Assembly: GCF_030733265.1 (NCBI RefSeq)
Contig: NZ_JASHJI010000001.1
Coordinates: 434,001 to 498,000 of the forward strand
From: Roseibium sp. MMSF_3412
GTDB taxonomy: Bacteria; Pseudomonadota; Alphaproteobacteria; Rhizobiales; Stappiaceae
DNA: 64,000 bases
Direction: 5' to 3'
Both the position numbers and the translations under genes were made by a program. Below, piece by piece: positions 37,888-47,050 of the stretch. Positions within the stretch are counted from its first letter, which is position 1. The number at the start of each line of letters is the position of its first letter. The notes below the pieces were generated by a model. That model ran no database searches and had not been told where the DNA came from. It saw nothing but the letters and a program-made list of their open reading frames with translations.

Positions 37888-38502
37888 TCAGATCAGTTTG
37901 TGCCCGTCCAGAAAGCTGACCAGACTGTCACGGGAGGTGAAGACATGACCCGTCAAGCCTGCCTGCTCGGCCCCTGCAACATTGTCTTCGCGGTCATCGA
38001 CAAAGGCACTTTCAGCCGTTGAGTATCCGTATCTTGAACAGATCCGCCGGAAAACAAGCGGGTCGGGTTTCCTGGCCCCGAACTCGGCGGAAACATGCGC
38101 TTTGTCGCCAAAAATCTCAACAACCTCCGGCGCGCAGATCGGCAAGGCCGACTTGAGCAGCATGCCGTTGTTGGTCAGGAGCGCAAGGTCGGTTCTCTTT
38201 CCAAGACCACGCACCAGATCGAGAACATCCGGTCTTGGACGCATCATCTGCCGCCGGATATCCGCCCAGGTGGCGAAATCAATGGGATAGCCGAGCAGCC
38301 GTGCATATTGGGCGAGATAGGCTTCCGGCGTTGCCGGCGAACCGGCCTCTGCCCGGCCCTCATGCGCTCCGCCCCAGACCGCGGCGTCGATTTCAGCAGC
38401 GGGGCGGCCGGTCAGCTTCTCAAGAAGGGCGAGGCGCAACTGGTGATCATAGTCATAGAGCACCTCGTCCATATCAAAGATGACGAACCTGATCTGTGGC
38501 AT
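37888..38502 (-). CDS. HAD-superfamily hydrolase
   Basis: 204 residues. Motif I F-D-M-D-E-V-L-Y-D is close to the usual D-x-D; motif II is L-L-T-N-N-G, followed by K-P-D-P in motif III and V-D-D-R-E-D-N in motif IV. A helical cap of ~70 residues sits after motif I, so this is the C1-cap type, probably a small-molecule phosphatase or haloacid dehalogenase-like enzyme. It follows tldD by 19 bases. Confidence 0.87.
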   Translation of the reverse strand: MPQIRFVIFDMDEVLYDYDHQLRLALLEKLTGRPAAEIDAAVWGGAHEGRAEAGSPATPEAYLAQYARLLGYPIDFATWADIRRQMMRPRPDVLDLVRGLGKRTDLALLTNNGMLLKSALPICAPEVVEIFGDKAHVSAEFGARKPDPLVFRRICSRYGYSTAESAFVDDREDNVAGAEQAGLTGHVFTSRDSLVSFLDGHKLI

Positions 38503-38521
38503 TTTCGATCCAGAACTCCGG

Positions 38522-39946
38522 TCAGACCGCAGTCCCGCCGATCGTCATTTCATTGATGCGCATGGAGGGCTGACCGACACCGACCGGCACGCCCTGCCCC
38601 TGCTTGCCGCAGGTTCCCATGCCGGGATCGAGTTTCATGTCGTTGCCGATCATGGCGACCCGGGTCAGTGCATCGGGACCATTGCCGATCAACATCGCTC
38701 CCTTGACCGGAGCGCCGACCTTGCCGTTTTCAACACGGTAGGCCTCGGTGCAGGAAAACACGAACTTGCCGGAGGTGATGTCGACCTGGCCGCCGCCGAA
38801 CGAGACAGCGTAGATGCCGTCCTTGACCGACTGGAGAATTTCTTCCGGATCCTTGTCGCCGGACATCATCACAGTGTTGGTCATGCGCGGCATCGGGATG
38901 TGGGCAAAGGACTGACGGCGACCGTTGCCCGTCGGTTCCATGCCCATCAGGCGCGCGTTCTGGCGGTCCTGCATGTAACCGGTGAGGATGCCGTCCTCGA
39001 TCAGGACAGTCCGACTTGCAGGCGTGCCCTCGTCATCCACGCTCAGCGAGCCTCGCCGGTCGGGGATGGTTCCATCGTCCACGATCGTGACCCCGGGAGA
39101 CGCGACGCGCTCTCCCATGAGCCCGGCAAAAGCCGAGGTTTTCTTGCGGTTGAAGTCGCCCTCCAGGCCATGGCCGACGGCTTCGTGCAGCAGAATTCCG
39201 GGCCATCCCGGGCCAAGCACGACATCAAAGGAACCGGCAGGCGCCGGAACGGCTTCGAGGTTTACGAGCGCTTGGCGCAGTGCCTCGTCGACACCGCCCT
39301 GCCAGTTTTCAGCCGTGATGAAGCGCTCGAAGCCCTCGCGGCCACCGCAGCCGAACATGCCGCTTTCCTGACGCTCGTCGTTTCCGGCAACCACGGAAAT
39401 GGACAATCGCACCATCGGGCGCACATCGCGAACGAGGTGTCCGTCGGCGCGCAGGATCTCCACCACCTGCCAGGACCCGGCAAGCGAGGCGGTCACCTGG
39501 CGGACGCGCGGATCTTTTGCTCTTGCATAGGCGTCGATCTCCTGCAGGAGCTTGACCTTTTCCTCAAAATCCGGGCCGCCAAGCGGGTTGGCATCGGTGT
39601 AGAGCGACTGGTTTGTTCGCGCCGGTGCTGCCGCATAGCTGCCGGAATACCCTTTCTTGACGGCGCTCACCGCATCGGCAGCGCGCTTCAGGGCCGCTTC
39701 GGAAATGTCACCCGCATGTGCATAACCGGCCGCTTCGCCGGCCACGGCCCTCAGGCCAAAGCCTTGCGCGGTATCGTAATTTGCGCCTTTCAGCCGGCCA
39801 TTGTCGAAAACCAGCCCTTCGGTTTGGCGGTATTCAACAAACAGTTCCCCGTCGTCCGCTCCGGACAGCGCCTCCTGAGTGATTTTTTTGGCGGCGTCCA
39901 GACCAAGGCCTGACGTTTCGATGAGATCGGTTGTTGAAAGGGTCAT
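38522..39946 (-). CDS. tldD: Metalloprotease TldD
   Basis: 474 residues. The zinc site H-E-A-V-G-H-G-L-E-G-D is intact, as in active TldD subunits. TldD and TldE/PmbA form a heterodimer that degrades unfolded peptides and processes some modified peptides. The partner PmbA is encoded about 6 kb away at 45398-46741, on the same strand but in a different operon. It heads a unit with the HAD gene. Confidence 0.95.
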   Translation of the reverse strand: MTLSTTDLIETSGLGLDAAKKITQEALSGADDGELFVEYRQTEGLVFDNGRLKGANYDTAQGFGLRAVAGEAAGYAHAGDISEAALKRAADAVSAVKKGYSGSYAAAPARTNQSLYTDANPLGGPDFEEKVKLLQEIDAYARAKDPRVRQVTASLAGSWQVVEILRADGHLVRDVRPMVRLSISVVAGNDERQESGMFGCGGREGFERFITAENWQGGVDEALRQALVNLEAVPAPAGSFDVVLGPGWPGILLHEAVGHGLEGDFNRKKTSAFAGLMGERVASPGVTIVDDGTIPDRRGSLSVDDEGTPASRTVLIEDGILTGYMQDRQNARLMGMEPTGNGRRQSFAHIPMPRMTNTVMMSGDKDPEEILQSVKDGIYAVSFGGGQVDITSGKFVFSCTEAYRVENGKVGAPVKGAMLIGNGPDALTRVAMIGNDMKLDPGMGTCGKQGQGVPVGVGQPSMRINEMTIGGTAV

Positions 39947-40219
39947 CTACGTATCCTGTTTCTGCCCGCATTCCGCCGGGCCGGTCCGCGCCGGACGGCA
40001 GACCGTTTTCCTGTTTCATCAGAACATAGGGGCTATGCGACCGTTTTTCACATGAAAAGCTGGAAAATCCGCTTGAGCAGAATTTAACCTGAGTGTAATA
40101 CTCCGCTTTAAACCGTTGCCGCTCAGGCCGCGACGCAGCCAAGCGCGCCAAGTGACCCAGCCAATCCACTGAAATCCAACTGAAATCCGCAGCCGAGGCG
40201 TGCGGAGCAAGGATTGCTC

Positions 40220-40447
40220 ATGTCCAAATTCTTCATGACACCAGCCGGACGTTCGATAAATGCGTTTCACGATCTGGCCGCGCAACGCGGTGACGGGCTT
40301 CACCCGGCGCTTCTGGAAGCACTGTCGAAAAGCGGGTCTGTTGCCGGACCGCCTGCCAGGAGAAATCAGCACACGGACAACGTCATACGCGGCAGCTTCG
40401 GTTCTCAAAGCGGCCCCGCGCCGGTCGAGCGGAAAGCCGCAAAATGA
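40220..40447 (+). CDS. Small hypothetical protein, coupled pair first gene
   Basis: 75 residues, start M-S-K-F-F-M-T-P-A-G-R. AAGGA lies 8 bases upstream of ATG 40220. The C-terminal half is polar and low in hydrophobics, with no signal or membrane segment and no recognised domain. Its stop overlaps the next start by ATGA, which argues that both are real genes. Confidence 0.55.
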   Translation: MSKFFMTPAGRSINAFHDLAAQRGDGLHPALLEALSKSGSVAGPPARRNQHTDNVIRGSFGSQSGPAPVERKAAK

Positions 40448-40671
40448 ACGCCATACTTGTCGCCATGCATCTGGTTGCCTGTCAGCCGGATCTTCTGATC
40501 TGCCAGGACATGTCCGTGAAAACCAAACGCTGGACGAGCATCGAGACCTGCCGCAAGGACCGGGATGCCGAAATGTTCCGCGTCAAGCAGGGATTGCCGG
40601 ACCGGGCGGTCGTGATGTCGCGCTGCCGGTATCTCATTGGCCGGGACCGCCGGTCCACACCGGCTTTCTAG
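40444..40671 (+). CDS. Small hypothetical cysteine-containing protein, coupled pair second gene
   Basis: 75 residues. A short hydrophobic start (A-I-L-V-A-M-H-L-V-A-C) and four cysteines (C13, C20, C36, C61) suggest export or a membrane-proximal fold. The pattern C-Q-P-D-L-L-I-C-Q ... I-E-T-C-R ... S-R-C-R-Y resembles short exported proteins seen in Rhizobiales, but I cannot name a family. Translationally coupled to the previous gene. Confidence 0.55.
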   Translation: MNAILVAMHLVACQPDLLICQDMSVKTKRWTSIETCRKDRDAEMFRVKQGLPDRAVVMSRCRYLIGRDRRSTPAF

Positions 40672-40792
40672 ATCTTTTTCCGGTCACTCCTGAAAAGATT
40701 CCGGTTCGTTTATTCCGGCGATGGCTTGCCGCAAAGCCTCGAACTGCCGTAAAAGACGAATGGAAACGCAACCAGACAAATTATCGCCGACC

Positions 40793-41005
40793 ATGAACCG
40801 ATACGAAAACCCACGCATTCCGAGTGAAGCCCGCGTCCGATATCTGGATGGAGACTATCAGGTGGAGACGCCGGGAACTTTCGTGCGTTGCGCGGTCACC
40901 GGCGCGGCCATTCCGCTGGATGAGCTCAAATACTGGTCGGTCGAGCATCAGGAGGCCTACGTTGACGCGAAGGCGTCGATGAAACGCTACCTGGAAAACC
41001 GCTAG
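40793..41005 (+). CDS. DUF2093 domain-containing protein
   Basis: About 70 residues. The conserved R-Y-L-D-G-D-Y-Q-V-E-T-P-G-T-F-V-R-C-A-V-T-G-A-x-I-P-L block defines DUF2093, an alphaproteobacterial family of unknown function. Start ATG 40793 fits family length; ATG 40760 upstream is possible. The stop codon lies within the left terminal repeat of a MITE-like element, so the last few residues may have been altered by the insertion. Confidence 0.8.
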   Translation: MNRYENPRIPSEARVRYLDGDYQVETPGTFVRCAVTGAAIPLDELKYWSVEHQEAYVDAKASMKRYLENR

Positions 41006-41272
41006 GGTACGGACCCATAAATGACGCCGATTTGGCGGCAGAAATGGCAAAATCTCGCGAGGAAGCGTGCGCAGAGCGGGCGTTATGCCCGGTCAAGCAC
41101 GGTGACGCTGCGAGGTGAAGCCATTTTGCCGTCCTTCGGATTTGGCCGTTTTGGCCATCTGCTGCGTCGCGAAAGGCTTGAAAATGAAGTACATTTCCTG
41201 CGCTTTCGCTCCTTGCAGTTGGTCAAAACGATCCAAACCAAATTGACTTCATTTATGAGTCCGTACCTTAGC
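41001..41272. mobile_element. MITE-like element filling the DUF2093-lpxK gap
   Basis: Terminal inverted repeats of 24 bases, 41001-41024 and 41249-41272, differ at only two positions. Both carry GGTACGGAC(C/T)CATAAATGA behind a CTA(G/A) tip. The 225-base interior has no credible gene. Termini beginning GGTACGGACTCATAA resemble those of some IS5-group insertion sequences, so this may be a non-autonomous derivative; that assignment is from memory. Confidence 0.65.
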
Positions 41273-41280
41273 CTTTTCGA

Positions 41281-42303
41281 CTATCCGTCAAAGGATCTTG
41301 CACGGAGTTTTTCCCGGACAAGTGCGACCAAGCGATCCGGGTCATCGATTTTCATCGCCACGTCCAGCACCTGTGTCTTTGCGGCCAGCCATCGAAACAT
41401 TTCCGTGTCCCTGGAAACAAAACGCATTGCGTCCTTGCGCGTTGTGACCAGTTGCATGCCCTGATCCTCCGCCTCCGTCAACAACGCACGCGCATCTGCG
41501 TCCGTGTAGAGGTGATGATCGGCGAATGCCCGGGTTTCCCGAACCGTGCAGCCCATTTCCTTCAGTGACCTGAAAAACTTCTGCGGGCGTCCGATGCCGG
41601 CAAAGGCGAACAGGGGCTGGCCGAGAAGCGCTTCGTTCGGCTGCGGCTGAACATGCGCATGCAGGATCGGCAGGCCTTTTCGTCCCGCAAGGTGGACGGC
41701 CTCACCGGCCTCATCGCCCTCGCCAATCAGCACGAGGCAATCGGCCTTCACGATCTGTACCTGAGGCGGAGCGCGCAAGGGACCGGCAGGCAGGCACAAG
41801 CCGTTGCCAAAACCGGTGCTGCAGTCGACCAGAACCAGATTCAGGTCCTTCGCCAGGGACGGGTTCTGAAAGCCGTCATCCATGATGAGGATGTCTATCG
41901 GCTGTTCCTCGCAAAGGCGGGCACCTGCCGGCCTGTCTGAGGAAATGACCGTCGGCGCATGCGCCGCCAGAAGCAGCGCTTCATCGCCGACTTCTTCCGC
42001 ATCATGTGTTTGCGGGTCGACAAGAAGCGGGCCCCTGGTACGGCCGCCATAACCTCTCAGAAGAAAACCGGGGGTAAGGCCGTCGGCCCGCAAAACGCGC
42101 GCCAGTTCGATCGCAAACGGTGTCTTGCCGGTACCGCCGACAACAAAGTTGCCGACGCATATTACCGGCAGACGGCTTCTCGCCTTCGGCTTCCGGTGCA
42201 TTCTGCGCCCCGTCAGACGGCCATAGAGCCAGGCGGCGGGCTTCAGAAGATACGCGGGCGGCGGCAAGGTCCGTTGCCACCAGAAGTCAGGTGCTCTTTT
42301 CAT
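41281..42303 (-). CDS. lpxK: Tetraacyldisaccharide 4'-kinase
   Basis: About 340 residues. The Walker A motif is in G-N-F-V-V-G-G-T-G-K-T-P, and the P-A-W-L-Y-G-R-L-T-G-R-R N-terminus is typical of LpxK. It phosphorylates lipid A disaccharide at the 4' position on the inner membrane. ATG 42303 overlaps the waaA end by 17 bases. Last gene of the lipid A cluster. Confidence 0.94.
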   Translation of the reverse strand: MKRAPDFWWQRTLPPPAYLLKPAAWLYGRLTGRRMHRKPKARSRLPVICVGNFVVGGTGKTPFAIELARVLRADGLTPGFLLRGYGGRTRGPLLVDPQTHDAEEVGDEALLLAAHAPTVISSDRPAGARLCEEQPIDILIMDDGFQNPSLAKDLNLVLVDCSTGFGNGLCLPAGPLRAPPQVQIVKADCLVLIGEGDEAGEAVHLAGRKGLPILHAHVQPQPNEALLGQPLFAFAGIGRPQKFFRSLKEMGCTVRETRAFADHHLYTDADARALLTEAEDQGMQLVTTRKDAMRFVSRDTEMFRWLAAKTQVLDVAMKIDDPDRLVALVREKLRARSFDG

Positions 42304-43606
42304 CTTCCGGTTCCGCACGCTGTCCGTTGCCTGTTCTGCTCAAAACGTCTTTCAGCAGCGCCTGGGTTTTGGCCAGGGCACCGCGTCCCTCCTCGACGAG
42401 CGACCGGGCCGTTTCAGTTTGCGCGCGGACCCTGGCCGCATCTTTAAGAAGCGCTCCGACCTCAGCGGCAAGATCTGCCGGATCGCCGACGCGGATCGCC
42501 GCTCCCCTGTTCCAGAAATCCTTGTAGACCCCACGCGCGTTGGCAACCTTCGGCCCGGTGATCAGCGCAGACCCGGCCAAGGCGGCTTCAACCGGATTGT
42601 GGCCACCAACGTCAACAAAGGATCCGCCCAGAAACGTAACCGGCGCAAGCCGGTAAAACAGCCCCATTTCGCCCAACGTATCGCCGAGGAAGACGTCGGT
42701 CCCGGGGTCCACGGGGTCGGCAGAACTGCGCGCGGCGAGGTTCAGGCCGCGCTCACCGGCCGCCTGGGCTATCTCCGGGGCTCTCGCCGGGTGCCTTGGA
42801 ACAAGGACAAGCAGCAGGTCAGGATACTCCTGGCGGAGCCGGTCATGGGCCTCAAACACGATCTCATCTTCGCCCGGGTGCGTGAGCGCCGCCAGCCATA
42901 TTGCGCGGTCTCCGATCTGGGACTTCAGCACGGACAGCGCCGTCTCATCAAGCACGGGTTCCGGGGCATCAAACTTCAGGTTGCCGGGGACTTCGACGTT
43001 TTTGCATCCCATGGACAGGAACCGGTCCGCATCCGCCCTGCTTTGCGCGAAAACAGCGTCAAGGCAGCCGAAAATATAGCGCGACGTCTCCGGAATGCGG
43101 GACCAGTTCCGCCGGGAGCCGTCGGAAAGCCTGCCGTTCAGGAGCACGAATGGTATCTCGCGGCTTTTCATTTCATCGAAAAGGCAGGGCCATATTTCCG
43201 ATTCAACCACCATCGCCAGGTCCGGTGACCAGTGATCGAGAAACGTTCTGAACGGTTCTGGAGCGTCATAGGGCACGAACTGGTGAAAGGCCCCATCGGG
43301 CAGGCGTTTGTCAGCGAGTTCCGACGCGGTTACGGTCACGGTCGTCAGAAGGACGTTGTGCCCTTCCCCTGTCAGGACTTCTATCAGCGGAAGGATCGAC
43401 ATGGTTTCGCCGACGCTGGCGGCATGCATCCATATCAAAGTTCCCCCTGGACGCGAACGCCCGCTTGTTCCGAAACGCTCAGCTTTTCGGGCGGGGATTT
43501 CCTTGGAGGAGCGGCTTCGGAGTGCAAACAGCACATGAAACAGTGGTGAAACGCCTTGAGCAGCGGCCCGGTAAAGACTGAGCAGAAGTGGGCGTTTTTC
43601 AGCCAT
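42287..43606 (-). CDS. waaA: 3-deoxy-D-manno-octulosonic acid transferase
   Basis: About 439 residues, GT-B fold. The catalytic Glu is in H-A-A-S-V-G-E, and E-S-E-I-W-P, N-L-K-F-D and the G-G-S-F-x-x-x-G-G-H-N-P-V-E-A-A motif are all present. It adds Kdo to lipid IVA. ATG 43606 gives an 8-base overlap with the acyltransferase gene upstream, indicating coupling. ATG 43633 is an alternative. Confidence 0.95.
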   Translation of the reverse strand: MAEKRPLLLSLYRAAAQGVSPLFHVLFALRSRSSKEIPARKAERFGTSGRSRPGGTLIWMHAASVGETMSILPLIEVLTGEGHNVLLTTVTVTASELADKRLPDGAFHQFVPYDAPEPFRTFLDHWSPDLAMVVESEIWPCLFDEMKSREIPFVLLNGRLSDGSRRNWSRIPETSRYIFGCLDAVFAQSRADADRFLSMGCKNVEVPGNLKFDAPEPVLDETALSVLKSQIGDRAIWLAALTHPGEDEIVFEAHDRLRQEYPDLLLVLVPRHPARAPEIAQAAGERGLNLAARSSADPVDPGTDVFLGDTLGEMGLFYRLAPVTFLGGSFVDVGGHNPVEAALAGSALITGPKVANARGVYKDFWNRGAAIRVGDPADLAAEVGALLKDAARVRAQTETARSLVEEGRGALAKTQALLKDVLSRTGNGQRAEPEDEKST

Positions 43607-44297
43607 CCGACCTACCGACCAGTTCATAGGCACGCCTTGTGGCTGCGTTCAGGCCGTTTTCAACATCTAGGCGATAGCCCTCAAGCGCGTCTTCTTCCGT
43701 TTCCGCGGGTACCCAGATCAATTCACCAACGGCAATGCTGCCGCGGCCGAAGGGCAGATTTATGCTGGCCTTGTCCCAGGTGTCGAGCTCGATGCTCCGG
43801 CTCGTCGCAACGGCAACCGGCAGGATGGGGCGCCCTGAATGCTTGGCAAGTTGCACAATGCCTTCACCGGCCTTGCGCGACGGCCCCTTGGGGACGTCGG
43901 CTGTCATGGCGATGCTGAAACCGTCCCTCAACGATCTGACGGCCTCGATGAACCCCCGCATGCCACCGCGTTTCTTGATCTGGCGCGCGTTGCGCCCGCC
44001 GGACGCCCTGATCAGTCCCAGGCCGAGCTTGCTCGCGGCAATCGCGTTCACTTCCCCGTCCGCCGACCGGGAGATCATGACTTTTGCGGGCCAGTGCTGC
44101 GGCTTTGCGAAAGGCACCATGAAATGTTGTCCGTGCCACATTGCAACGATCACCGGGAGCTGTTTCTCGGTTTCATCGTGCACACCTTCAGGTTCTATCA
44201 CGAACCGGTTGGTGTGATAGACCAGTTTCAGCCAAGCGGCCATTAGCGAGCCGACGGTAGCCAGTACCCAGGGATGGCGGCCAAGGCGTTTGATCAT
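43599..44297 (-). CDS. Lysophospholipid acyltransferase family protein (DUF374)
   Basis: 232 residues. M-W-H-G-Q-H-F corresponds to the family's H-x4-D-like region, followed by I-S-R-S-A-D-G-E and A-D-V-P-K-G-P, all DUF374 marks. In Rhizobiales it sits before waaA in the lipid A operon, so a role in lipid A or membrane lipid acylation is likely but unproven. Confidence 0.85.
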   Translation of the reverse strand: MIKRLGRHPWVLATVGSLMAAWLKLVYHTNRFVIEPEGVHDETEKQLPVIVAMWHGQHFMVPFAKPQHWPAKVMISRSADGEVNAIAASKLGLGLIRASGGRNARQIKKRGGMRGFIEAVRSLRDGFSIAMTADVPKGPSRKAGEGIVQLAKHSGRPILPVAVATSRSIELDTWDKASINLPFGRGSIAVGELIWVPAETEEDALEGYRLDVENGLNAATRRAYELVGRSDG

Positions 44298-44323
44298 TCT
44301 GTTATCGCCTGATGAGTTCGTTG

Positions 44324-44563
44324 CTATGCCGTCGTGTCCGGATCAAGGAGACGGTGCATATGCACGATGAAATACCGCATGTGAGCATTGTCGACCGTTG
44401 CCTGCGCCTTGGCTTTCCAGGCCTTGTAGGCTTCCGCATAATTCGGGTAGATGCCCACGATGTCCAGCTCGTCCAGATCCCGGAAAGTCAGCCCTTCAGG
44501 GGATTCCAGTTCCCCCCCGAAGACCAGGTGCAGAAGCTGTTTCGGGGTGTCGGTCTCGCTCAT
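44324..44563 (-). CDS. DUF4170 domain-containing protein
   Basis: About 79 residues: L-L-H-L-V-F-G-G-E-L, I-V-G-I-Y-P-N-Y-A-E-A-Y-K-A-W-K-A-K-A-Q and M-R-Y-F-I-V-H-M-H-R-L-L. This small family is conserved at this spot of the lipid A cluster in Rhizobiales and has no known function. ATG 44563 is preferred to one two codons upstream. Confidence 0.86.
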   Translation of the reverse strand: MSETDTPKQLLHLVFGGELESPEGLTFRDLDELDIVGIYPNYAEAYKAWKAKAQATVDNAHMRYFIVHMHRLLDPDTTA

Positions 44564-44598
44564 GAGCATCCTCGTTCAATTCGTGAAGCAGCAGCCCC

Positions 44599-45411
44599 CT
44601 AGCGGAGAATGTCTCCAAGCACTGCGCGCACAGGTCCTATAAGCCCGCTCGATGCCGCGATCAATGCCGGGTGGCCCGTCCGTGCACGATTGTAGGTCAA
44701 AACCCTGCCGTCCACGTCCGTCAGCGCGCCGCCGGCTTCCTGAACCACGAGATCGGCGGCTGCCAGGTCCCAGTCGCTCGGGCCGCCACGTGCCGTGCCG
44801 ACGTCGATGCGCCCATCCGCAACCACCACAAGACGATAGGCAAGCGAGCGGAGGATTTCCGTTTTCTGAAATCCGGCTGCCAGCACATCCGTGTTCGACA
44901 CAATGGAATGAGGGCCGGTCAATGTCGCTCCGGGAACCTCAAGCCGGTTGGAAACCGAGATCGGCTGACCGTTGCGAAACGCACCACCCCCGGCGCACGC
45001 CGTGAACATCTCCTCCCGGATGGGACAGAAAACGGCCCCGGCAACCGGACGCCCGTCTTCAACGACCGCAACCGAAATCGTCCATTCGTCGCCGCCGGAC
45101 AGAAAAGCCCGTGTCCCGTCAATCGGGTCAACGATGAAAACACGACGGCAGTTCAGTCTTGCCCGGTCGTCGGCGGTTTCCTCGGACAGCCACCCGTAGC
45201 CCGGCCGCGCCGACAAAAGGCGGTCGGCAAGAAACCTGTCAACGGCTATGTCCGCTTCGGAAACGGGAGACTTGTTCCCCTTGAACCAGGTTTCCAGACC
45301 CTGGCCGAAGTAACTGAGCGCCAGTTCTCCGCCCTGCCGCGCAGCGGCTTCCAACAGATCGAGGTCGGATGCCGGTGCGCGCTCGCGGTTATCGAGTTCA
45401 GCTTCCGGCAA
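44599..45411 (-). CDS. Inositol-monophosphatase-family phosphatase (CysQ-like)
   Basis: 270 residues. Metal-binding residues lie in L-S-E-E (near 77), D-P-I-D-G-T-R-A-F (Asp95, Asp98) and W-D-L-A-A-A-D. Such enzymes remove phosphate from 3'-phosphoadenosine 5'-phosphate or inositol phosphates; the position in the lipid A cluster gives no clear hint. It overlaps pmbA by 14 bases. Confidence 0.88.
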   Translation of the reverse strand: MPEAELDNRERAPASDLDLLEAAARQGGELALSYFGQGLETWFKGNKSPVSEADIAVDRFLADRLLSARPGYGWLSEETADDRARLNCRRVFIVDPIDGTRAFLSGGDEWTISVAVVEDGRPVAGAVFCPIREEMFTACAGGGAFRNGQPISVSNRLEVPGATLTGPHSIVSNTDVLAAGFQKTEILRSLAYRLVVVADGRIDVGTARGGPSDWDLAAADLVVQEAGGALTDVDGRVLTYNRARTGHPALIAASSGLIGPVRAVLGDILR

Positions 45412-46741
45412 GCGCCATTCCTTCGATCATCACGGACGGGGTTGCCGCGGAGTAGCGATTGTCGAGATCGCTGCCGGGTACAAGCCGCTTGAACATGTCA
45501 TTGAGATTGCCCGCAATCGTGATTTCACTGACAGGTTCAACGATTTCACCGTTTTCGAACCAGAAACCCGCTGCCCCACGCGAATAGTCGCCGGTGACGC
45601 CGTTGACACCGTGGCCGATAAGATCGGAGACCAGAAGACCGCTTCCGGCCTCTGACATCAGGTCTTCCAGCGACTTCTCACCGGGCATCAGGGTCACGTT
45701 GGTAGCGCCCGGCGACGTGCCGCTGCCGCCCCGGTGGGCCCGGCCATTGGGAGACAGTCCAAGCTCACGCGCCGATGCGCCGTCAAGAAACCAGTGCTGC
45801 AGGACGCCATCTTCGATCATGTTGAGCACGGAGGCGGCCGTTCCCTCTCCATCGAACGGGCGTGTTGCGGCACCGCGCCGCTTGAACGGATCGTCCACCA
45901 CCTGAATGCCCGGCGCAAAGACCGCTTCGCCCATGCGATCCTTCAGGAAGCTGGTCTTGCGCGCGATCGAGGCACCGTTGATGGCACCGGTCAGGTGGCC
46001 AAGGATGCTGCGCGCGGCACGGGATTCATAAATCACGTTGGTTGTCCGCGTGGAGAGTTTTTGCGGATTCAGACGGCGGACCGCCCGCTCTCCGGCCCTT
46101 CGCCCAATGTCCGCAGGCCTGTCGAGGTCCTCGAAATAGGTCCGGCTGTCGAAGTCGTAGTCGCGTTCCATTCCGGTCCCTTCGCCCGACACCGCCGTCA
46201 TCGACATGCCATAGCGCGAAGTCATGTAGGCACCCTGGAAACCGTGGCTTGTCGCCAGCACGACGCCGGCAAGGCGCCAGGAAGCGCCTGCCCCGCCGGA
46301 TTTGCTGACACCTGGCACCGCCAGTCCCGCGGCTTCGGCTTCAAGCGCGATCTCGGTAAGCGCGTCCGCGGTCATCTCCTTGCTGTCAAGAAGCTCCAGT
46401 TCCGGCATCTTTCTGACAAGCAGGGCCTCCTCGGCGAGGCCCGCATATGGATCTTCCGGTGCGACCCGCGCCATGGCAACGGCACGTTCGGCCAGCGTAG
46501 CGGGATCATCCAGCTGATTGGCGGAGACGGCTGCGGTCTTCCTGCCGACAAAGACGCGCAAGGTGACGTCATCGCCCTCGGCGCGCTCGGTCTCTTCAAC
46601 CTTGCCTTCGCGGACATCAACTGAAAGGGAGACGCCCGTCACGGCAACGGCATCGCAGGAATCCGCACCGGCTTTCCGGGCCGCTTCGACGAGACGCACG
46701 GCACGCGACTGCAATTCGCTCTGATCAATCATTTCCGACAT
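45398..46741 (-). CDS. pmbA: TldE/PmbA metalloprotease partner
   Basis: 447 residues of the PmbA/TldD family lacking the HExxxH motif of TldD, as expected for the non-catalytic TldE subunit. Family segments include E-E-T-E-R-A-E-G-D-D-V-T-L-R-V-F and G-E-G-T-A, R-G-A-A-G-F-W-F-E-N-G-E-I. It pairs with TldD encoded elsewhere in this window. It heads the minus-strand operon running to lpxK. Confidence 0.93.
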   Translation of the reverse strand: MSEMIDQSELQSRAVRLVEAARKAGADSCDAVAVTGVSLSVDVREGKVEETERAEGDDVTLRVFVGRKTAAVSANQLDDPATLAERAVAMARVAPEDPYAGLAEEALLVRKMPELELLDSKEMTADALTEIALEAEAAGLAVPGVSKSGGAGASWRLAGVVLATSHGFQGAYMTSRYGMSMTAVSGEGTGMERDYDFDSRTYFEDLDRPADIGRRAGERAVRRLNPQKLSTRTTNVIYESRAARSILGHLTGAINGASIARKTSFLKDRMGEAVFAPGIQVVDDPFKRRGAATRPFDGEGTAASVLNMIEDGVLQHWFLDGASARELGLSPNGRAHRGGSGTSPGATNVTLMPGEKSLEDLMSEAGSGLLVSDLIGHGVNGVTGDYSRGAAGFWFENGEIVEPVSEITIAGNLNDMFKRLVPGSDLDNRYSAATPSVMIEGMALAGS

Positions 46742-47050
46742 TCATTCCGCCTTGATGTGACTGTTGCGGACGCAACGCTTCGGCTGTTGTTTACGCCCAG
46801 CGCCGTGGCTCCGCAACAATTTGAGGACACTGCAATACATAGGGGCGTTGACAGCGCATTGAACCGCCTTTGGAAATTCGGCTTCGACCCAATTCGGTCA
46901 CAGGCATGAACAGATCGTTTCCGACCCGCTTACATTCCGGTAACCCTCTTTGAAATCACAGTTTTTTAACTCTATCTCTTAAGTGGTTCACGACTTTTCT
47001 CAGATAGCTTTCACCGCATCAAGAGACCAAAAGGTCCGACGGAGAGTCAT
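46742..47050. other. Divergent promoter region between pmbA and DUF6101 gene
   Basis: About 310 bases without a gene. The half nearest DUF6101 is AT-rich (from about 46950) and likely holds its promoter. TTAA sequences near 46966 and 46980 are spaced 9 apart, not the 7 expected of a CtrA box. I see no RNA gene or repeat. Confidence 0.5.

Noticed and set aside
41021-41464. 147-codon plus-strand frame
   Set aside because: Begins in the MITE-like terminal repeat and continues antisense to lpxK; no domain.
46966-46983. CtrA-like box upstream of DUF6101
   Set aside because: The two TTAA half-sites are 9 bases apart instead of 7.
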